A DNA stretch of 64,000 nucleotides from JBBRVP01 sp038246785 (GTDB lineage: Bacteria > Actinomycetota > Actinomycetes > Jiangellales > Jiangellaceae), in NCBI GenBank assembly GCA_038246785.1, contig JBBRVP010000004.1, positions 62,001 through 126,000 of the forward strand. The letters are read 5' to 3'. Each line of letters starts with the position of its first letter. Position 1 is the stretch's first letter. Of the stretch, positions 37,191 to 46,288 are shown one piece after another. A model generated the notes under the pieces. It saw only the letters and a list, made by a program, of their open reading frames with translations. It was not told the origin of the DNA and did not search any database. A program made the translations under genes and the position numbers.

Positions 37191-38204
37191 GTGAACCAGG
37201 CTGCGAACGAGGCTGTCAACGCGGCCGTGAGCGAGGCCGTCAGCGCGCCCGCGACCGTGTCCGCCCCGGTCGTCGTCGTGCTAGCCGGCGGGCTCTCGCA
37301 CGAGCGCGACGTGTCGCTGCGCTCGGGTCGGCGCGTCGCCGAGGCCCTGCGTTCGGCCGGAGCGCGGGTCGAGGTGCTCGACACCGACGCGGCGCTGCTG
37401 CCCCGGCTCGCCGCGACCCGGCCGGACGTCGTGCTCCCGATGCTGCACGGCGCGGCCGGTGAGGACGGCGCGGTCCGTGAGGTGCTGGAGCTGCTCGAGC
37501 TCCCCTACGTCGGCTCGCTCCCCGACCCCTGCAGGCTCGCCTTCGACAAGCCGACCGCGCGGGCCCTGCTGGCCGCGCGTGGCGCGGCGGTGCCCCCGGC
37601 GGTGGCGCTGACCCATGCGGCGTTCCGGGAGCTCGGCGCCGCCGCGGTCCTCGACGCGGTGCTGGGCCGGATCGGCCTGCCGCTCGTCGTCAAGCCCACC
37701 CGCGGTGGATCCGCGCTCGGCTGCGCGGTGGTCCGCGGTGCCGAGGAGCTGCCGACAGCGATGGTGGGGGCCTTCGCCTACGGCGAGGCGGCCCTGCTGG
37801 AGCGATACGTCCACGGGGTGGAGGTCGCCGTGGGTGTGGTGGACACCGGGAGCGGGCCGCGCGCGCTCCCGGCGGTCGAGATCGTCCCGGACGGCGGCAT
37901 CTACGACTACACGGCCCGCTACACCGCCGGCGCCACCGAGTTCTTCGTGCCCGCCCGGCTGGACCCGACTGCTGCGGCCGCGGCCGCCGACCTGGCGTTG
38001 CAGGCACACGACGTGCTCGGCCTGCGCGACCTGTCTCGAACCGACCTGATCGTCGACGAGTCGGGGACGCCGTGGTTCCTGGAGGTCAATGTCGCCCCAG
38101 GCATGACCGAGACGTCACTGCTGCCGCAGGCACTGGTGGCGGCCGGCGAGGATCTCGGCGAGGTGCTGCGCGAGCTCACCCGGGCGGCGGCGGCCCGCGG
38201 CTGA
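37191..38204 (+). CDS. D-alanine--D-alanine ligase-like ATP-grasp protein
   Basis: The 337-aa protein follows the Ddl pattern. VVVLAGGLSHERDVSLRSGRRV appears near residue 27, then DVVLPMLHGAAGEDG, the ATP-grasp segment LPLVVKPTRGGSALGC and the metal-binding end FLEVNVAPGMTETSLLPQA. The N-terminal 25 residues are an Ala/Val-rich extension with GTG start 37191 and GAGGAG upstream. It may be a second Ddl or a ligase for another dipeptide. It lies 28 bp after the aminotransferase, so the two may form a pathway. Confidence 0.85.
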   Translation: MNQAANEAVNAAVSEAVSAPATVSAPVVVVLAGGLSHERDVSLRSGRRVAEALRSAGARVEVLDTDAALLPRLAATRPDVVLPMLHGAAGEDGAVREVLELLELPYVGSLPDPCRLAFDKPTARALLAARGAAVPPAVALTHAAFRELGAAAVLDAVLGRIGLPLVVKPTRGGSALGCAVVRGAEELPTAMVGAFAYGEAALLERYVHGVEVAVGVVDTGSGPRALPAVEIVPDGGIYDYTARYTAGATEFFVPARLDPTAAAAAADLALQAHDVLGLRDLSRTDLIVDESGTPWFLEVNVAPGMTETSLLPQALVAAGEDLGEVLRELTRAAAARG

Positions 38205-38415
38205 AGCAGTCCGCGCCGGGGGGGGCCAACTGCCGGCCCATCCCAGGGATTCCGGCTGAGTCCGCATGCTTCGGCCCGGCAGACGGCGCCAAGGCGCTGG
38301 ATAAACCCGGCTGAGGGCGGAATCACTGCCGCCAGCTCCGCAGCGGTCCCCCGGCGGGACCCCGTCACGGTGGATTCGCCGCCCAGGACCGCAGGCTGAC
38401 CTGCTTTGCCGTGAC

Positions 38416-39456
38416 CTATCGCTGGACCGGGCCGGGGGCCGGGCCGCCGCCGGGTGGTTGCTCGACCGCGCGCGGGGCGAGCAGGTCCACGATGCGATGC
38501 AGGTCCTCCAGCGTCGCGAACTCGATGGTGATCCGTCCCTTGCGCCGGCCCAGGTCGACCCGGACCCGGGTATCGAGGCGGTTCGAGAGCGCGGCGGCGA
38601 GATCGGCGAGGCGGGGGGCGACCGGACGAGAGCGGCGCGGCGTCGACCTCGCCGGCAGCGCCGGGTCGGCGTCCCCACCGAGGGCGACGATCTCCTCGAC
38701 CGCTCGCACCGACAGCCCCTCGGCGACCGTGCGGGCCGCCAGCCGTTCTTGACCGGCGGCATCGGGCAGTCCGAGAAGCGCCCGCGCATGTCCGGCCGAC
38801 AACACGCCTGCCGCCACCCGGCGCTGCACCACGGGCGGCAGCCTGAGCAGCCGCAGCGTGTTGGTCACCTGTGGCCGTGACCGGCCGATCCGGGTCGCCA
38901 GCTCCTCGTGCGTGCAGCCGAAGTCCTCGAGCAGCTGTTCATAGGCGGCGGCTTCCTCCAGCGCGTTGAGGTCGCTGCGGTGCAGGTTCTCCAGCAGCGC
39001 GTCGCGGAGCATGGCGTCGTCGCTGGTGGAGCGGACGATGGCGGGGATCGCGTCCAGGCCGGCCTCGCGGCTGGCCCGCCAGCGCCGCTCGCCCATGACC
39101 AGCTCGTAACGGTCCTCGCGGACCTCGCGCACCACCACGGGCTGCAGCAGCCCGATCTCGCGGATCGAGTGCGCCAGCTCGGCCATGGTCTCCTCGTCGA
39201 AGACCTGACGTGGCTGACGCGGATTGGGAAAGATGGCGTCGAGCGGCAGCTCGGCGAAGCGGGCGCCGCGCACCTCGAGCAGGTCGGCCGCTGTTTCACG
39301 TGGAACGAGGGCTGGCCCGGGGCGCCGCTCCTGCGCAGCCGGCTCCGTCGATCCGGGCTCGAAGAACACGTCGACCGGTCGCTCGTCGCTCTCCCGTGGA
39401 CCGGTGGGGATGAGCGCGCCGAGGCCGCGGCCGAGGCCACGTCGTCGTTCGTTCAT
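38416..39456 (-). CDS. parB: chromosome-partitioning protein ParB
   Basis: ParB binds parS sites near the origin, spreads as a CTP-dependent clamp and works with ParA and SMC in segregation. The 346-aa protein starts [17 protein letters not shown] (ParA-interacting N-terminus). It has the CTPase motifs [11 protein letters not shown] and [10 protein letters not shown], then the [17 protein letters not shown] and HTH region [16 protein letters not shown], and a C-terminal dimer domain. It overlaps parA by 4 bp. A parS-like site lies inside its own coding region at 39292-39307. Confidence 0.97.
   Translation of the reverse strand: MNERRRGLGRGLGALIPTGPRESDERPVDVFFEPGSTEPAAQERRPGPALVPRETAADLLEVRGARFAELPLDAIFPNPRQPRQVFDEETMAELAHSIREIGLLQPVVVREVREDRYELVMGERRWRASREAGLDAIPAIVRSTSDDAMLRDALLENLHRSDLNALEEAAAYEQLLEDFGCTHEELATRIGRSRPQVTNTLRLLRLPPVVQRRVAAGVLSAGHARALLGLPDAAGQERLAARTVAEGLSVRAVEEIVALGGDADPALPARSTPRRSRPVAPRLADLAAALSNRLDTRVRVDLGRRKGRITIEFATLEDLHRIVDLLAPRAVEQPPGGGPAPGPVQR
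39292..39307. other. parS-like centromere site inside parB
   Basis: TGTTTCACGTGGAACG differs from the consensus TGTTTCACGTGAAACA at two positions, and its 14-bp core keeps the CACGTG centre. It encodes part of VPRETAAD in ParB. Confidence 0.8.
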
Positions 39457-40694
39457 GCGTCGGGCTGCTCCTCGCTCGCACCGCGCCGCGCCAGCTCGCG
39501 CGCCGCCTCCCGGTAGGAGAGGGCCCCGCTGGAGGCCGGATCGTACGTCATGACGGTCTGCCCGTAGCTCGGCGCCTCGCTGATGCGCACCGACCGCGGG
39601 ACCGCCGTACCCAACACCCGCCCGCCGAAGTGGGTGCGTACGTCGTCGGCGACCTGTGCGGCCAGCCGGGTGCGGGCGTCGTACATCGTCAGCAGCACGG
39701 TGGTCACCTCCAGCGTGGGGTTGAGGTGTGCCTTGATCAGCTCGACGTTGCTCAGCAGCTGACTGACCCCCTCGAGCGCGTAGTACTCCGCCTGGATCGG
39801 GATCAGGACCTCGTCACCGGCGACCATCGCGTTGACCGTGAGTAGGCCGAGCGAGGGCGGGCAGTCGATGAGCAGGTAGTCCAGCGGCTCCGCGCGCTCG
39901 GAGAGGTACGCGACGACGGCCCGGCGCAGGCGTGACTCTCGCGCCACCAGGGGGACGAGCTCGATCTCCGCTCCGGCCAGCCCGATGGTGGCAGGGACAC
40001 AGTGCAGCCCGGGCAGCTCGGGCACCGGCTGGACGACCGTGCCCAGCGGCGCGCTCGCGGTGAGGACGTCGTAGACGCTCGGCACGTCCGCGTGGTGCTC
40101 GACGCCGAGCGCGGTCGACGCGTTGCCCTGCGGGTCGAGGTCGACCACGAGCACGGACAGACCGCCCAGGGCGAGCGCGGCGGCCAGGTTGACCGCCGTC
40201 GTCGTCTTGCCGACGCCCCCCTTCTGGTTGGCCACCACCATGATCCGGGTGCGCGCGGGTCGCGGCAGCGTCGGGCCGCCGGCGGCGTCCCGCAGGTGCA
40301 GGGCCTGCGCCGTCGCCTGCGCGATCGGCGTCCCGGCATCGGGGTCGGGGGCGGCCAGCGGCGAACGCTCGGCGAGGTCGCCGGCGCGCATCACGTCCGG
40401 TCCGGCGGGTACCGGAACGGCTGCCCCGGGGACGGCGGCCGCGGCGAGTGCCGGCTGCACCGGTGCGCGTGAGTCGTCAGAATCCCACGTGGCGTCATCG
40501 ACCGATGTTTCACGGGAAACGGCGGGGTCGGCCGCAGCGTCGGCGGCAGGGCCCTCGTCACTGCCGTCGCCATGCGTCCGGATCGGACGCGTCGGCTCGG
40601 CCGGCCAGCCGAGTCCGGGTGCCCCCGGCTCGGCCGCCGACCGGTCGGTGGGCTCGGCCGCCGGCCAGCCCAGTCCGGTCGTCCGCGCATCCAC
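39453..40694 (-). CDS. parA: chromosome-partitioning ATPase ParA
   Basis: ParA is the Walker-type ATPase that moves ParB-parS complexes. The 413-aa form has the deviant Walker [11 protein letters not shown] at about residues 157-166, [10 protein letters not shown] and [14 protein letters not shown]. About 150 Pro/Ala-rich, probably disordered residues precede the ATPase domain, including a duplicated GLGWPA-EPT segment. GTG 40694 is chosen: it lies 1 bp after the rsmG stop with AGGGGAG 8 bases upstream. GTG 40760, overlapping rsmG, is the alternative. A parS-like site lies within the N-terminal coding part. Confidence 0.95.
   Translation of the reverse strand: MDARTTGLGWPAAEPTDRSAAEPGAPGLGWPAEPTRPIRTHGDGSDEGPAADAAADPAVSRETSVDDATWDSDDSRAPVQPALAAAAVPGAAVPVPAGPDVMRAGDLAERSPLAAPDPDAGTPIAQATAQALHLRDAAGGPTLPRPARTRIMVVANQKGGVGKTTTAVNLAAALALGGLSVLVVDLDPQGNASTALGVEHHADVPSVYDVLTASAPLGTVVQPVPELPGLHCVPATIGLAGAEIELVPLVARESRLRRAVVAYLSERAEPLDYLLIDCPPSLGLLTVNAMVAGDEVLIPIQAEYYALEGVSQLLSNVELIKAHLNPTLEVTTVLLTMYDARTRLAAQVADDVRTHFGGRVLGTAVPRSVRISEAPSYGQTVMTYDPASSGALSYREAARELARRGASEEQPDA
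40506..40521. other. parS-like site inside parA
   Basis: TGTTTCACGGGAAACG matches the parS consensus except at position 10 (G for T) and the last base. It encodes VSRETS in the ParA N-terminal extension. Confidence 0.7.
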
Positions 40695-40695
40695 G

Positions 40696-41520
40696 TCAGG
40701 TGCTCCCCTGCGCCGGCCGTCCGCCGGGTCGTCGGCGGGCTGTCCGCTGCGTCCTATCACGAGTCGGGGCCGCCGAGCGCCTCGCCGTGCCGACGCGCAC
40801 CCGCACGACCGCCGCGGAGGACTCGCCCAAGCCGGTTCCCAGCTCCTCGACCGACGACGCCGTCTCCCCGTACCGGCACAACTCGGGCTGGGCGGCGGCC
40901 AGCTCGGCGCGGGCCCGCGCGCCCTTGAGCGCCAGCAGCTCGCCGCCGGGGACGAGCAGCGGCAGGCACCAGCCGACCAGCCGGCCCAGCGGCGCGACAG
41001 CACGTGCCATGACGACGTCGTACGACGCAGGCGCGACGTCCTGCGCGCGGGCGCGCGCCACGTCGACCCGATCGGTGAGCCGCAGCTCGGCGAGCGCCTC
41101 CTCGAGGAACCCGGTGCGACGCAACAACGGCTCGACCAGCGTCAACCGCAGATCGGGGCGCAGCAGCGCCACCACGAGCCCGGGAAGCCCGGCGCCGCTG
41201 CCCACGTCGGCGCAGACCGCACGCGACGGCGGGAGGGGGGCGAGGACCGCGCAGTTGAGCAGATGGCGTTCCCACAGCCGCGGGACCTCGCGCGGCCCGA
41301 GCAGCCCGCGCAGCACACCCTGGCCGGCGAGCAGGTCGGCGTAGCACTCCAGGGCGGGCAACGCATCGGCGAACCAGGCGGCCGCGCCCGCCGGAGGGGG
41401 CGGCACCGCGACCGCTGCGGCGCCGCCGACTGCGCCCGGGTCGCCGGGGTTGCCCGCATCGCCGGGGTTGCCGAGGTCGCCGGGGTTGCCGGAAATGCCC
41501 CGCCGGGAGCGATGTTCCAC
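40696..41520 (-). CDS. rsmG: 16S rRNA (guanine-527-N7)-methyltransferase RsmG
   Basis: RsmG (GidB) methylates G527 of 16S rRNA with S-adenosylmethionine. The core (from about residue 48) has WFADALPALECYADLL, PREVPRLWERHLLNCAV, the SAM loop DVGSGAGLPGLVVALL and VMARAVAPLGRL. The product as drawn has 274 aa with a collagen-like Gly-X-Y stretch before the core. The GTG start at 41520 lies inside a parS-like sequence and has no ribosome site; GTG 41406 would remove the repeat and is a real alternative. The C-terminus is Arg-rich. Confidence 0.9.
   Translation of the reverse strand: MEHRSRRGISGNPGDLGNPGDAGNPGDPGAVGGAAAVAVPPPPAGAAAWFADALPALECYADLLAGQGVLRGLLGPREVPRLWERHLLNCAVLAPLPPSRAVCADVGSGAGLPGLVVALLRPDLRLTLVEPLLRRTGFLEEALAELRLTDRVDVARARAQDVAPASYDVVMARAVAPLGRLVGWCLPLLVPGGELLALKGARARAELAAAQPELCRYGETASSVEELGTGLGESSAAVVRVRVGTARRSAAPTRDRTQRTARRRPGGRPAQGST
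41441..41494. repeat. 18-bp tandem repeat (3 copies) in the rsmG 5' region
   Basis: The unit starting TCGCCGGGGTTGCC repeats at 41441, 41459 and 41477 with changes only in the last four bases. On the minus strand it encodes GNPGDx, giving consecutive Gly-X-Y triplets. Confidence 0.85.
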
Positions 41521-41528
41521 GTGAAACG
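41513..41528. other. parS-like site overlapping the rsmG start
   Basis: TGTTCCACGTGAAACG matches the parS consensus at all but two positions, with an intact CACGTG. It contains the GTG proposed as the rsmG start and lies 15 bp upstream of the site where jag ends (41544). Confidence 0.8.
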
Positions 41529-41543
41529 CGGAGCCGGCGGCGG

Positions 41544-42194
41544 TCAGGCCGGACGGACGACGACGCAGCGCCGCGGCTCCTCGCCCTCGGACTCGCTGCG
41601 CAGCCCTGCTGCCGCCACGGCGTCGTGCACGACCTTGCGCTCGAACGGAGTCATCGGGTCCAGCCGGCGCGGCTCGCCGGAGTCGCGAACGGCATCAGCC
41701 ACGCGACGACCCAGCTCCTCCAGCTCCGCCCGCCGCCGGGCCCGGTGACCCGCCACGTCGAGCATGAGCCGGGAGCGCTCGCCGGTCTCCCGGAGCACGG
41801 CGAGCCGGGTCAGCTCCTGCAGCGCTTCCAGCACCGCGCCGCCCGGACCGACAAGTCCGTCGAGCTCACCGGATACTGCGGCCCCACCGGACTCACCGTC
41901 CCCACCGCCCGCCTCGATCGACACCATCGCCCGGTCTCCCTCGACGTCGAGGTCGAGGTCGCCGTCGAGATCGGCGATGTCGAGCAGGACCTCGAGGTAG
42001 TCCGCGGCGATCTCTCCTTCGCGCTCGAGGTGGCGCAGGCGATCGGCCGGGTCGGGTAGCTCCGCGGGGTCGGACCGGGGTTCGCCGCTGACCTGCCCTG
42101 CCGCGGGCGGCTCGTCGACGCCTCCCGGTTCCTCCGCCGCGCCGGACGGGCTCTGCTGGACGTCCTCGCGGGTGGTCATGGACTGGTCGGTCAC
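41544..42194 (-). CDS. jag: Jag/SpoIIIJ-associated RNA-binding protein (R3H domain)
   Basis: The 216-aa protein has an acidic N-terminus, then a KH-like segment (AADYLEVLLDIADLDGDLDLDV, then GLVGPGGAVLEALQELTRLAV). It ends in an R3H domain (LMLDVAGHRARRRAELEELGRRVADAV and PMTPFERKVVHDAVA). It probably binds RNA and acts with YidC or in cell-wall regulation. GTG 42194 has GAGGAG upstream; ATG 42179 is also possible. A strong palindrome separates it from yidC. Confidence 0.9.
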   Translation of the reverse strand: MTDQSMTTREDVQQSPSGAAEEPGGVDEPPAAGQVSGEPRSDPAELPDPADRLRHLEREGEIAADYLEVLLDIADLDGDLDLDVEGDRAMVSIEAGGGDGESGGAAVSGELDGLVGPGGAVLEALQELTRLAVLRETGERSRLMLDVAGHRARRRAELEELGRRVADAVRDSGEPRRLDPMTPFERKVVHDAVAAAGLRSESEGEEPRRCVVVRPA

Positions 42195-42254
42195 GGAGGC
42201 TCCTCGAGGGGCCGGCCCCGGGCTGGTCCGAGGTCGGGCTGGCGGGCTGGCAGG

Positions 42255-42287
42255 GCGGTGGTCACACCCCTCGGGTGTGACCACCGC
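42255..42287. terminator. perfect 15-bp hairpin between yidC and jag
   Basis: GCGGTGGTCACACCC at 42255-42269 is exactly complementary to 42273-42287, with a 3-base loop. It begins directly after the yidC stop on the minus strand and lies 60 bp upstream of the jag start. It may attenuate or process the operon transcript. No U-tract is seen. Confidence 0.6.
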
Positions 42288-43304
42288 TCAGCTGCGTTTC
42301 TTACGCTGCGAGCGGCTTTGCTTGCGCGGTTGGCTGCGTGGTGGCTGGCGGGCTGGTCGCGGCGGCGACGGGGAGCCGGGCCGGTCCCCGTCTCGGGAGG
42401 GACCCGTGCCCGCTCCCGTCGAGGGGCCGCCGGCCCCGGCCGCGGCAGCGGCCGGCAGCTCGGTGTGCGGCACGGTCCGGCCGCGCCGGGTGGCCTTGGC
42501 CTCCTGGCGACGGCGGTAGGCCTCCTCGGCGGGCGTACCGGGGGCTGGCATGCGGCGGATGACGAAGAACTGCTGGCCCATCGTCCAGAGGTTGGAGACG
42601 CACCAGTAGAGGACGACGCCGAGCGGGAAGGTCACCCCGGAGAACGCGAAGACCAGCGGGAGGACGTAGAGCAGGATCTTCTGCTGCTGCGCGAACGGAC
42701 CGGTCAGCGCCGACTCCGGCATGTTCTTGCGCATGAGCTGGCGCTGGGTGAGGAAGGTCGTCGCCGTCATGATGATCACGAGGATCACGGCCACGACCTG
42801 AGTCGTGAGGTTGTCCGCCGTACGGAAGGAGGAGGTGAAGGGCACCCCGGGGATGCCGAAGAAGTCGGCGTGCTGGGCCGACTTGTAGAGCCCGAGGTGG
42901 TCGGCGAATGCCCCCCGCGGCTTCCCGATGGCGATGCCGTCGAGCACCCTGAACAGCGCGAAGAAGATCGGCGCCTGGAGCAGGATCGGCAGACAGGAGG
43001 CCAGCGGGTTGGTGCCCGATGTCTTGTAGAGGGCCATGACCTCCTGGGTCATCTTCTCTTTGTCGTGGCCGTACTTCTTCTGCAACTCCTTCATCTGCGG
43101 CTGGATGATCTGCAGCTTGCGACTGGCCTTGATCTGGCGCACGAACAGCGGGATCAGCAGCGTGCGGATGACCACGACCAGCCCGACCACCGACAAGGTC
43201 CACGCCATGCCGCTGTCTGTGCCGAAGACCTGGGCGAACAGCCAGTGCCAGCCCAGCATGATCCACGAGACGGCGTAGAGGAGCGGAGTGAGCAGCGTGT
43301 CCAT
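42288..43304 (-). CDS. yidC: membrane protein insertase YidC (Oxa1 family)
   Basis: YidC inserts membrane proteins alone or with SecYEG. The 338-aa Gram-positive-type protein has the first spans around MLGWHWLFAQVFG and the conserved groove Arg in VVIRTLLIPLFVRQIKASRKLQ. A cytosolic helical hairpin (MKELQKKYGHDKEKMTQEV) and NPLASCLPILLQAPIFFALFRVL follow, then two further spans. The long tail rich in Pro, Arg and Lys may contact ribosomes. The ATG is 14 bp after yidD. Confidence 0.96.
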   Translation of the reverse strand: MDTLLTPLLYAVSWIMLGWHWLFAQVFGTDSGMAWTLSVVGLVVVIRTLLIPLFVRQIKASRKLQIIQPQMKELQKKYGHDKEKMTQEVMALYKTSGTNPLASCLPILLQAPIFFALFRVLDGIAIGKPRGAFADHLGLYKSAQHADFFGIPGVPFTSSFRTADNLTTQVVAVILVIIMTATTFLTQRQLMRKNMPESALTGPFAQQQKILLYVLPLVFAFSGVTFPLGVVLYWCVSNLWTMGQQFFVIRRMPAPGTPAEEAYRRRQEAKATRRGRTVPHTELPAAAAAGAGGPSTGAGTGPSRDGDRPGSPSPPRPARQPPRSQPRKQSRSQRKKRS

Positions 43305-43318
43305 GGGGCGGGCGGCCT

Positions 43319-43630
43319 CTAGTCGGCGGGTTGGTGGGCGGAGGAGGTGGTCGCGGCCGCGGCAGCTACGTCAGCGCCCGGCCGCTCGTTGCGCGGTGGC
43401 GGCACGAAGTCGACGCCTCCGGCGGCCCACGGGTGGCAGCGGGCAAGCCGGCGGGCGGCCAGCCAGCTGCCGCGAGCGGCACCGTGCACGCGGACCGCCT
43501 GCAAGGCGTAGGCCGAGCAGGACGGGTAGTAGCGGCAGGTCGGCCCGTAGAGCGGGCTGATGACCGCGCGGTAGGCGGTGAGCAGGCCCACCAGGACCAG
43601 AGTCGGCAACCGCCGCACGGACGTCAGCAC
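43319..43630 (-). CDS. yidD: membrane protein insertion efficiency factor YidD
   Basis: The 103-aa protein contains the YidD core: LVGLLTAYRAVISPLYGPTCRYYPSCSAYALQAV, HGAARGSWLAARRLARCHPWAAGGVD and the final P-rich segment. It has the conserved cysteines and an amphipathic N-terminus. It helps insertion of YidC substrates. The GTG start overlaps rnpA by 7 bp, which indicates translational coupling. Confidence 0.94.
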   Translation of the reverse strand: MLTSVRRLPTLVLVGLLTAYRAVISPLYGPTCRYYPSCSAYALQAVRVHGAARGSWLAARRLARCHPWAAGGVDFVPPPRNERPGADVAAAAATTSSAHQPAD

Positions 43631-44013
43631 CCTGCCCCCACGCTGTCCAGACGTGCGCCGAGCCGCCGGAGTGCCCGGTCCAGATCCGCGGCGAGCTCTG
43701 CCGAGCCCGCCGAGGCGGCCGGTGGCAAGGCACGGACGACGACCTGACTGCCCGCTGGGAGCTCGCCGAGCCGGGCGGCGAGCAGGTGACGCAGCCGGCG
43801 GCGAACCCGGTTGCGCACCACGGCGGGTCCCACCGCGCGGCCCACCACGAACCCGGCCCGGGGCGCGGCACGGCTGGACACGGCTGCCGGGGACGCGTCG
43901 GCTGGGGCGATGCGCAGGCAGACCACGAGGGTGGCGCCGCCCGCCCGGCGACCCCGCCGCATCGTCGAGCGGAGCTCGGCCGGACGGCGGAGGCGGTAGC
44001 GGGTTGGCAGCAC
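43624..44013 (-). CDS. rnpA: ribonuclease P protein component
   Basis: RnpA is the protein subunit of RNase P, which trims tRNA 5' ends. The 129-aa product starts VLPTRYRLRRPAELRSTMRRG. It shows the family motif RNRVRRRLRHLLAAR near residue 69, preceded by VVGRAVGPAVV. GTG 44013 gives the usual N-terminus, though the ribosome site is weak. It follows rpmH by 29 bp and overlaps yidD. Confidence 0.93.
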   Translation of the reverse strand: MLPTRYRLRRPAELRSTMRRGRRAGGATLVVCLRIAPADASPAAVSSRAAPRAGFVVGRAVGPAVVRNRVRRRLRHLLAARLGELPAGSQVVVRALPPAASAGSAELAADLDRALRRLGARLDSVGAGC

Positions 44014-44042
44014 GAGAGCCTGCGCTGGACCTGGGCGGACGC

Positions 44043-44177
44043 TTAGGCGGACAGGGTCGCGCGGCCCTTGCGGCGGCGGTGAGCCAGGATCGCGCGGCCC
44101 GCCCGGGTCCGCATGCGCAGCCGGAAGCCGTGGGTGCGCGCGCGGCGACGGTTGTTCGGCTGGAACGTGCGCTTCAC
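44043..44177 (-). CDS. rpmH: 50S ribosomal protein L34
   Basis: The 44-aa protein starts at GTG 44177 and reads [19 protein letters not shown], then [18 protein letters not shown], ending in LSA. This is the complete L34 sequence pattern. AGGGGAG lies 9 bases before the start. It is the first gene of the rpmH-rnpA-yidD-yidC-jag-rsmG-parAB direction, transcribed away from dnaA. Confidence 0.97.
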   Translation of the reverse strand: MKRTFQPNNRRRARTHGFRLRMRTRAGRAILAHRRRKGRATLSA

Positions 44178-44701
44178 GGGTCGGGTCTCCCCTGGTCTCG
44201 GCGTACGGCGGTAAGGCATCGGGCAGCGGCGCTCGACCGTCGGCGACCAGGCTCTCGCTGCACCGTCGACCGTGAACTGGCCCCGACGCCACTGGGCGAG
44301 GGCCGGTGAGCCGACGGTCTCCGGACCTGCTCACGGTACGCGGGCCCCGGAACCAGGGTCAATTCCGCTGCGGTCGAGCCACGCCCCTCCCGCGCCGCCC
44401 CTCGGGAAGGCCAACCCGCCCAACCGTGCAGCATCTCGCACCCATCGCCGCGCGTACGTCCGCGACACGCCGCAACGACCGCTCCGCCTCATCCGGAGTA
44501 TGGGCAACCGCTTGCTGGCCCCACCGCGGGCTCGGTACGGTCGCGCCGGCCGCCAGCCACCTCGACCCTTCTTCCACAGCCTGTGGACATCGTTGTGGAC
44601 CTCGCACGTCGCGGCATCCTGGACTCCGACGCAGTGCCAGCACCCCACGCGGTCAGGGCCTGGCCGACCGAACCGGCAACGACCGATCAGGAGCCACCCA
44701 C
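44178..44701. other. rpmH-dnaA intergenic region with DnaA-box-like sequences
   Basis: This 524-bp divergent region should carry the promoters of rpmH and dnaA. A cluster near 44570-44602 holds an inverted pair TCCACAG-C-CTGTGGA (44573-44587), TGTGGACAT (44582-44590) and TGTGGACCT (44594-44602), all close to the DnaA box TTGTCCACA or its complement. Such a cluster 100 bp before the start suggests DnaA autoregulation. I see no gene in the rest. Confidence 0.6.
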
Positions 44702-46288
44702 GTGATCGACGGGCCCGTCCTTCCCCACGATCCACACCACGACGCGCGCCAGGACGCGGCCGACGAACCGCTCCACGACGCGGTGGCCGACGCCGCGCAG
44801 GTGTGGACAGAGGTCCTGGACTCCCTCGACAACCCGGACATCGGTGCCCAGCAGCGGGCCTTCCTCGGTCAGGCCAGGCCGGTGACGTTGCTGGACCGCA
44901 CCATGGTGCTGGCAGTGCCCTCCGAGTTCGCCCGCACCCAGTTCGAGCATCGGCTGCGGATGAGCCTGGAGCACGCACTCGAGCACCGCCTCGGTCGGCG
45001 GGTGGGTCTGGCGGTGAGCGTCGACGGCACGGCGGAGGCTGTCGGCGACTGCGCCGGGCCGGACGACGAATCGGTTCCGCCGTCGGGGGCTGCAATCGGC
45101 GACTCGAGCGTGTTGCCCGGGGCCATTCCGGCCGCGACGAACGGGCTGAGTGTCGGCGGGCCGGCGGCCTCCGGCCACGGCCGGCCGGAGTCGGCACCGC
45201 TCCCAGTCGACCCGCAGGCCCGGCTCAACCCCCGGTACACCTTCGACAACTTCGTCATCGGTTCGAGCAACCGTTTCGCGCACGCGGCAGCGGTGGCGGC
45301 CGCTGAGACGCCCGGGATGGCCTACAACCCGTTGCTCATCTACGGCGACTCGGGTCTGGGCAAGACGCACCTGCTTCACGCGATCGGGCACTACGCCCGC
45401 CAGATGTTCGCCGGTGCACAGGTCCGCTACGTCTCCAGCGAGGAGTTCACCAACGACTTCATCAACTCCATCCGCGACGACAAGTCGCACTCGTTCCAGC
45501 GCCGGTACCGCAACGTCGACGTCCTGCTCATCGACGACATCCAGTTCCTGGAGCGCAAGATCCAGACGCAGGAGGAGTTCTTCCACACGTTCAACACGCT
45601 CCACAACGCCAACAAGCAGATCGTCATCACCTCCGACCGGCCGCCCAAGCAGCTGGTCGCGCTGGAGGACCGGCTGCGCAACCGGTTCGAGTGGGGGCTG
45701 ATCACCGACGTGCAGCCGCCCGACCTGGAGACCCGGATCGCGATCCTGCGCAAGAAGGCCGCCGTCGAGGCGCGCGAGGTCCCCGCCGAGGTGCTCGAGT
45801 ACATCGCCAGCAAGATCTCCACCAACATCCGGGAGCTCGAGGGCGCCCTGATCCGCGTCAGCGCGTTCGCCAGCCTCAACCGGTCGCCGGTCGACCTCGC
45901 CCTCGCCGAGATCGTGCTCAAGGACCTCGTTCCCGACGACGCCCCGCCGGAGATCAGCGCCGCCACGATCATGGCTCAGACCGCCGCCTACTTCGAGCTC
46001 ACCCTCGACGAGCTGCGCGGCGCGAGCCGCAGCCGGGTGCTCGTCCAGGCCCGCCAGATCGCCATGTACCTCTGCCGTGAGCTGACCGAGCTGTCCCTGC
46101 CGAAGATCGGCCAGCAGTTCGGCGGTCGCGACCACACCACGGTGATGCACGCCGACCGCAAGATCCGTACGCAGCTGGGCGAGCGCCGCAGCACGTACAA
46201 CCAGGTCACCGAGCTCACCAACCGGATCAAGCAGCAGGGCCGCACCGCCCCGCAGAGCCCGGCTGCCGAGCCGGATCCGCGAACCTGA
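44702..46288 (+). CDS. dnaA: chromosomal replication initiator protein DnaA
   Basis: DnaA melts oriC and loads the helicase. The 528-aa protein has domain I ([12 protein letters not shown]) and a variable linker (about 110-180). The AAA+ domain has [21 protein letters not shown] (Walker A), [13 protein letters not shown] (Walker B) and [15 protein letters not shown]. The C-terminal DNA-binding helix is [15 protein letters not shown]. The start is GTG 44702 with AGGAG 9 bases upstream; the frame is open further upstream, but that part overlaps the regulatory boxes. Confidence 0.98.
   Translation: MIDGPVLPHDPHHDARQDAADEPLHDAVADAAQVWTEVLDSLDNPDIGAQQRAFLGQARPVTLLDRTMVLAVPSEFARTQFEHRLRMSLEHALEHRLGRRVGLAVSVDGTAEAVGDCAGPDDESVPPSGAAIGDSSVLPGAIPAATNGLSVGGPAASGHGRPESAPLPVDPQARLNPRYTFDNFVIGSSNRFAHAAAVAAAETPGMAYNPLLIYGDSGLGKTHLLHAIGHYARQMFAGAQVRYVSSEEFTNDFINSIRDDKSHSFQRRYRNVDVLLIDDIQFLERKIQTQEEFFHTFNTLHNANKQIVITSDRPPKQLVALEDRLRNRFEWGLITDVQPPDLETRIAILRKKAAVEAREVPAEVLEYIASKISTNIRELEGALIRVSAFASLNRSPVDLALAEIVLKDLVPDDAPPEISAATIMAQTAAYFELTLDELRGASRSRVLVQARQIAMYLCRELTELSLPKIGQQFGGRDHTTVMHADRKIRTQLGERRSTYNQVTELTNRIKQQGRTAPQSPAAEPDPRT

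Noticed and set aside
41441..41494. CRISPR or iteron array
   Set aside because: Three adjacent 18-bp units without spacers, best explained as a coding or leader repeat; no Rep gene nearby.
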